DNA from: Chitinophagaceae bacterium
Lineage (GTDB): Bacteria; Bacteroidota; Bacteroidia; Chitinophagales; Chitinophagaceae
DNA: 7,873 nt
Assembly (NCBI GenBank): GCA_003534175.1
Contig: DPFD01000035.1
Coordinates: 166-8,038, forward strand
Reading direction: 5' to 3'
Shown: positions 6,446-7,873 of the stretch, piece by piece
How the letters are laid out: each line of letters opens with the position of its first letter
Position numbering within the stretch: position 1 is the stretch's first letter
Notes under the pieces: model-generated
Told to the model about the DNA's origin: nothing
What the model saw: only the letters and a program-made list of their open reading frames with translations
Databases searched by the model: none
Translations under genes and position numbers: made by a program

Positions 6446-7156
6446 CTATATTTTGAAATTCAGGTGGAGCAGTAAGTTGCTTTCTTTTAAATGATTTTCT
6501 GCACTGGGAATATTGCGAATGATATGAGCAAATTCCATTTCCAGTTCTAGGTGCTTATTCATCACTTTTCGAATATTCAGATTCAGCCGTTCCTGATCAA
6601 AATGCATGGGCTGTTCAGAATGATAAAGATTCAACATGGTTTCCTCATGTAATGTGACGTACCATGACGGACGAATCTTGTATTCAATACCCAGTTTAAA
6701 TCTTGAGCGGATGGATTCAGTGTTGTTGTCGAAGTTTCTATATTCCCAGAGGGTACGTTCTTTTAATGTGAATCTTTTACCCAATGGGTGATGAACAGTC
6801 AGTCCTAGTGTGGACCTCAGCTCATTCACATGATGGGTGCCGGATGATCCGTCCTTCATCAGTAAGGGTAACTGGTGATAATAGGCAATTGGCGAGGCGC
6901 TAATCTGCACAGAATGATTTAACGAGTAATGTACCCAGGGGCGTACGGCATACAGTAAGGATGCCTGTAACGGATTTTCATGGTGCAGACTGCTTTGTCT
7001 TCTGTGATGCAGCTCGTACGATGTTTTCCACCGGTGGTTGATGGATTGATCGATGGCCACCCTAAACCACATGTTTGTTTTATGCTGTGCGGATGTGTGC
7101 GTCACCGTTAGTAACATCAACCACACCATGCCAAATATAAACCTGAGCAATTTCAT
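6446..7156 (-). CDS. DUF2490 domain protein, secreted outer-membrane-type beta-barrel
   Basis: 236-residue exported protein. A signal peptide is clear: MKLLRF, a hydrophobic core (FIFGMVWLMLLTV), and likely cleavage after THTSA (23/24). The mature part alternates hydrophobic and polar residues in many strands rich in Tyr, Trp and His, and ends LLLHLNFKI, with a hydrophobic C-terminal strand typical of outer-membrane barrels. Recognisable DUF2490 features are NMWFRVAIDQSINHRWKTSYELHHRR near the mature start and LKERTLWEYRNF mid-protein. Function is unknown in the family. Its place inside a sulfur operon, 72 bp after a rhodanese and 5 bp before DUF6132, is unexplained. It is the only gene here that stops with TAG. 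It could also be a periplasm-facing lipocalin-like barrel, but no lipobox is present. Confidence 0.83.
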   Translation of the reverse strand: MKLLRFIFGMVWLMLLTVTHTSAQHKTNMWFRVAIDQSINHRWKTSYELHHRRQSSLHHENPLQASLLYAVRPWVHYSLNHSVQISASPIAYYHQLPLLMKDGSSGTHHVNELRSTLGLTVHHPLGKRFTLKERTLWEYRNFDNNTESIRSRFKLGIEYKIRPSWYVTLHEETMLNLYHSEQPMHFDQERLNLNIRKVMNKHLELEMEFAHIIRNIPSAENHLKESNLLLHLNFKI

Positions 7157-7170
7157 GTGAAATGAATTAA

Positions 7171-7214
7171 CACATCCTGTAAGCGTGGATCTTCATTCAA
7201 CGTTACAGGATGTG
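7171..7214 (-). repeat. 12-bp perfect inverted repeat (RNA hairpin) between rhodanese and DUF2490 genes
   Basis: CACATCCTGTAA (7171-7182) and its exact complement TTACAGGATGTG (7203-7214) surround a 20-base spacer. Past a one-base bulge at 7183, CGT (7184-7186) can pair with ACG (7200-7202), lengthening the stem. In the minus-strand transcript the hairpin forms 14 bases after the rhodanese stop and ends 14 bases before the DUF2490 start. Only a mixed TTAATTCATTT follows, not a U-run, so a strong intrinsic terminator is unlikely. A processing or stability element, an attenuator, or an operator fits better. Confidence 0.7.
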
Positions 7215-7228
7215 ATTAGGGTTGATGT

Positions 7229-7540
7229 TTATTGTATCTGAGTCATCAGCGAATTCCAAGCGCCACCATTAATTACATGGCACGCATCACTGTTAAGGTA
7301 TTGCTTGGCTACGGCACTTCTGTTACCGCTTCTGCAACATGTGATGATTATCGGATACTTCTCTCTGATGGAGGCTGTCTCTCCGGGAATCTGATCCAAG
7401 GGTATATTGATACTGCCCGGAATATTACCGGCAGCAAATTCACCCGGTGTGCGTACATCAATAATAACAGCTCCTTTTTCAATCAGTTCTTTGTATTGAA
7501 CAGGTTCTTTCGTAGCGAATAAGTTGGAAAATAATCCCAT
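7229..7540 (-). CDS. Single-domain rhodanese (sulfurtransferase)
   Basis: 103-residue rhodanese, expected to move sulfane sulfur through a cysteine persulfide in the cytoplasm. Family marks in order: VIIDVRTPGEF (Asp28, Arg30, Glu34), the GNIPGSINIPLDQI segment, and the active loop CCRSGNRS, where Cys69 is the catalytic residue of the six-residue loop. Cys68 directly before it could form a vicinal disulfide. The C-terminal NGGAWN matches the usual GG-x-x-x-W end. The N-terminal MGLFSNLF is short and amphipathic and could touch the membrane. The start at 7540 gives the normal length, and the upstream sequence is A/T-rich without a ribosome site. It follows the partial rhodanese gene by 33 bp. 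A DUF2892 gene in the same row may supply the membrane half of a YgaP-like pair. Confidence 0.94.
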   Translation of the reverse strand: MGLFSNLFATKEPVQYKELIEKGAVIIDVRTPGEFAAGNIPGSINIPLDQIPGETASIREKYPIIITCCRSGNRSAVAKQYLNSDACHVINGGAWNSLMTQIQ

Positions 7541-7573
7541 GGTTTTATATTTTTTAAATCTTAGATGAATGAG

Positions 7574-7873
7574 TTACAACATAGTTGTAGGACACACATA
7601 GTCGCTTATTGGAAACAGTGCGCTTTCTTTAATGCTTTTAAATCCACCTTTCACATCAATCAGGTTATCGTACCCTCTGGAACGCAATATGGAAGTGAAT
7701 ATCATAGAACGGTATCCACCGGCACAATGTACATAGTACGTTTTGTTCTTATCGATTTCAGTAAAATGATCATTGATGTAATCGAGCGGCATGTTTTCTG
7801 CCCCAATGATGTGTTCAGAGAAATACTCGCTGTTTTTACGCACATCCAGAATATGTATATCCGGATTTTCTGT
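7574..7873 (-). CDS. C-terminal rhodanese domain of a larger protein, probably an MBL-fold/rhodanese (persulfide dioxygenase-type) enzyme (5'-truncated)
   Basis: 99 residues are visible and the frame is open to the right edge, so the start is outside the window. A GTG at 7843 is an internal codon within ILDVRK and not a believable start. The piece is a full rhodanese fold: DIHILDVRKNSEY, GAENMPLDYI, the active loop in YYVHCAGGYRS (Cys50 of the visible part), GYDNLIDVKGGF, and the end DYVCPTTML with a second conserved-looking cysteine. From family knowledge, this CAGGYRS loop and VCP(S/T)T end are typical of roughly 470-residue Bacteroidota proteins with an N-terminal metallo-beta-lactamase domain and two rhodanese repeats, as in CstB and ETHE1-type persulfide dioxygenases. 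The MBL domain itself is not visible, so that part is inference. Confidence 0.75.
   Translation of the reverse strand, partial: TENPDIHILDVRKNSEYFSEHIIGAENMPLDYINDHFTEIDKNKTYYVHCAGGYRSMIFTSILRSRGYDNLIDVKGGFKSIKESALFPISDYVCPTTML

Noticed and set aside
7232..7522. 96-codon plus-strand frame opposite the free rhodanese gene
   Set aside because: The minus-strand rhodanese is certain from its active-site loop, and the plus-strand product has no recognisable features.
7841..7843. GTG at 7843 as the start of the right-edge gene
   Set aside because: It encodes the Val of the DVR motif of the rhodanese fold; starting there would delete the first strand, and the frame continues to the edge.

Overview
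The window looks like a chromosomal segment of a Bacteroidota bacterium, most likely from the Chitinophagaceae/Sphingobacteriales side. The family assignment is an inference. The grounds are the DUF6132, DUF2490 and long tandem-Usp families typical of that phylum, A/T-rich start regions without a clear Shine-Dalgarno sequence, moderate GC, and TAA as the stop of nearly every gene (the DUF2490 gene uses TAG). No RNA gene, CRISPR array, insertion sequence or phage gene is visible.

Left half, plus strand (1-4352): three consecutive universal stress protein (Usp) genes, the first cut by the window edge, are packed 4-6 bp apart. After 34 bp comes a YdjM/DUF457-type membrane metal-dependent hydrolase. 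A 207-bp non-coding gap then precedes a fourth, more divergent Usp gene. All four Usp proteins are long tandem-domain forms, and their ATP-binding glycine motif is partly or wholly lost.

Right half, minus strand (7873 down to 4366): seven collinear genes converge on the Usp block with only 13 bp between the 3' ends. In transcription order they are the C-terminal rhodanese domain of a larger protein (probably an MBL-fold/rhodanese persulfide dioxygenase-type enzyme, cut by the edge), a single-domain rhodanese, a secreted DUF2490 beta-barrel, a DUF6132 small membrane protein, a DUF2892 (YgaP-type) small membrane protein, a thioredoxin, and a type II sulfide:quinone oxidoreductase (SQR) with both redox cysteines. 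The order reads as a sulfide-oxidation and persulfide-handling operon. SQR would oxidise sulfide into the quinone pool, sulfane sulfur would pass through thioredoxin and the rhodaneses, and the partial protein may finish oxidation to sulfite.

The least explained parts are the two tiny cysteine-bearing membrane proteins, the outer-membrane-type DUF2490 protein inside a sulfur operon, a perfect 12-bp inverted repeat between the rhodanese and DUF2490 genes, and the run of degenerate Usp paralogues. The rhodanese and DUF2892 genes together resemble a YgaP protein split in two.
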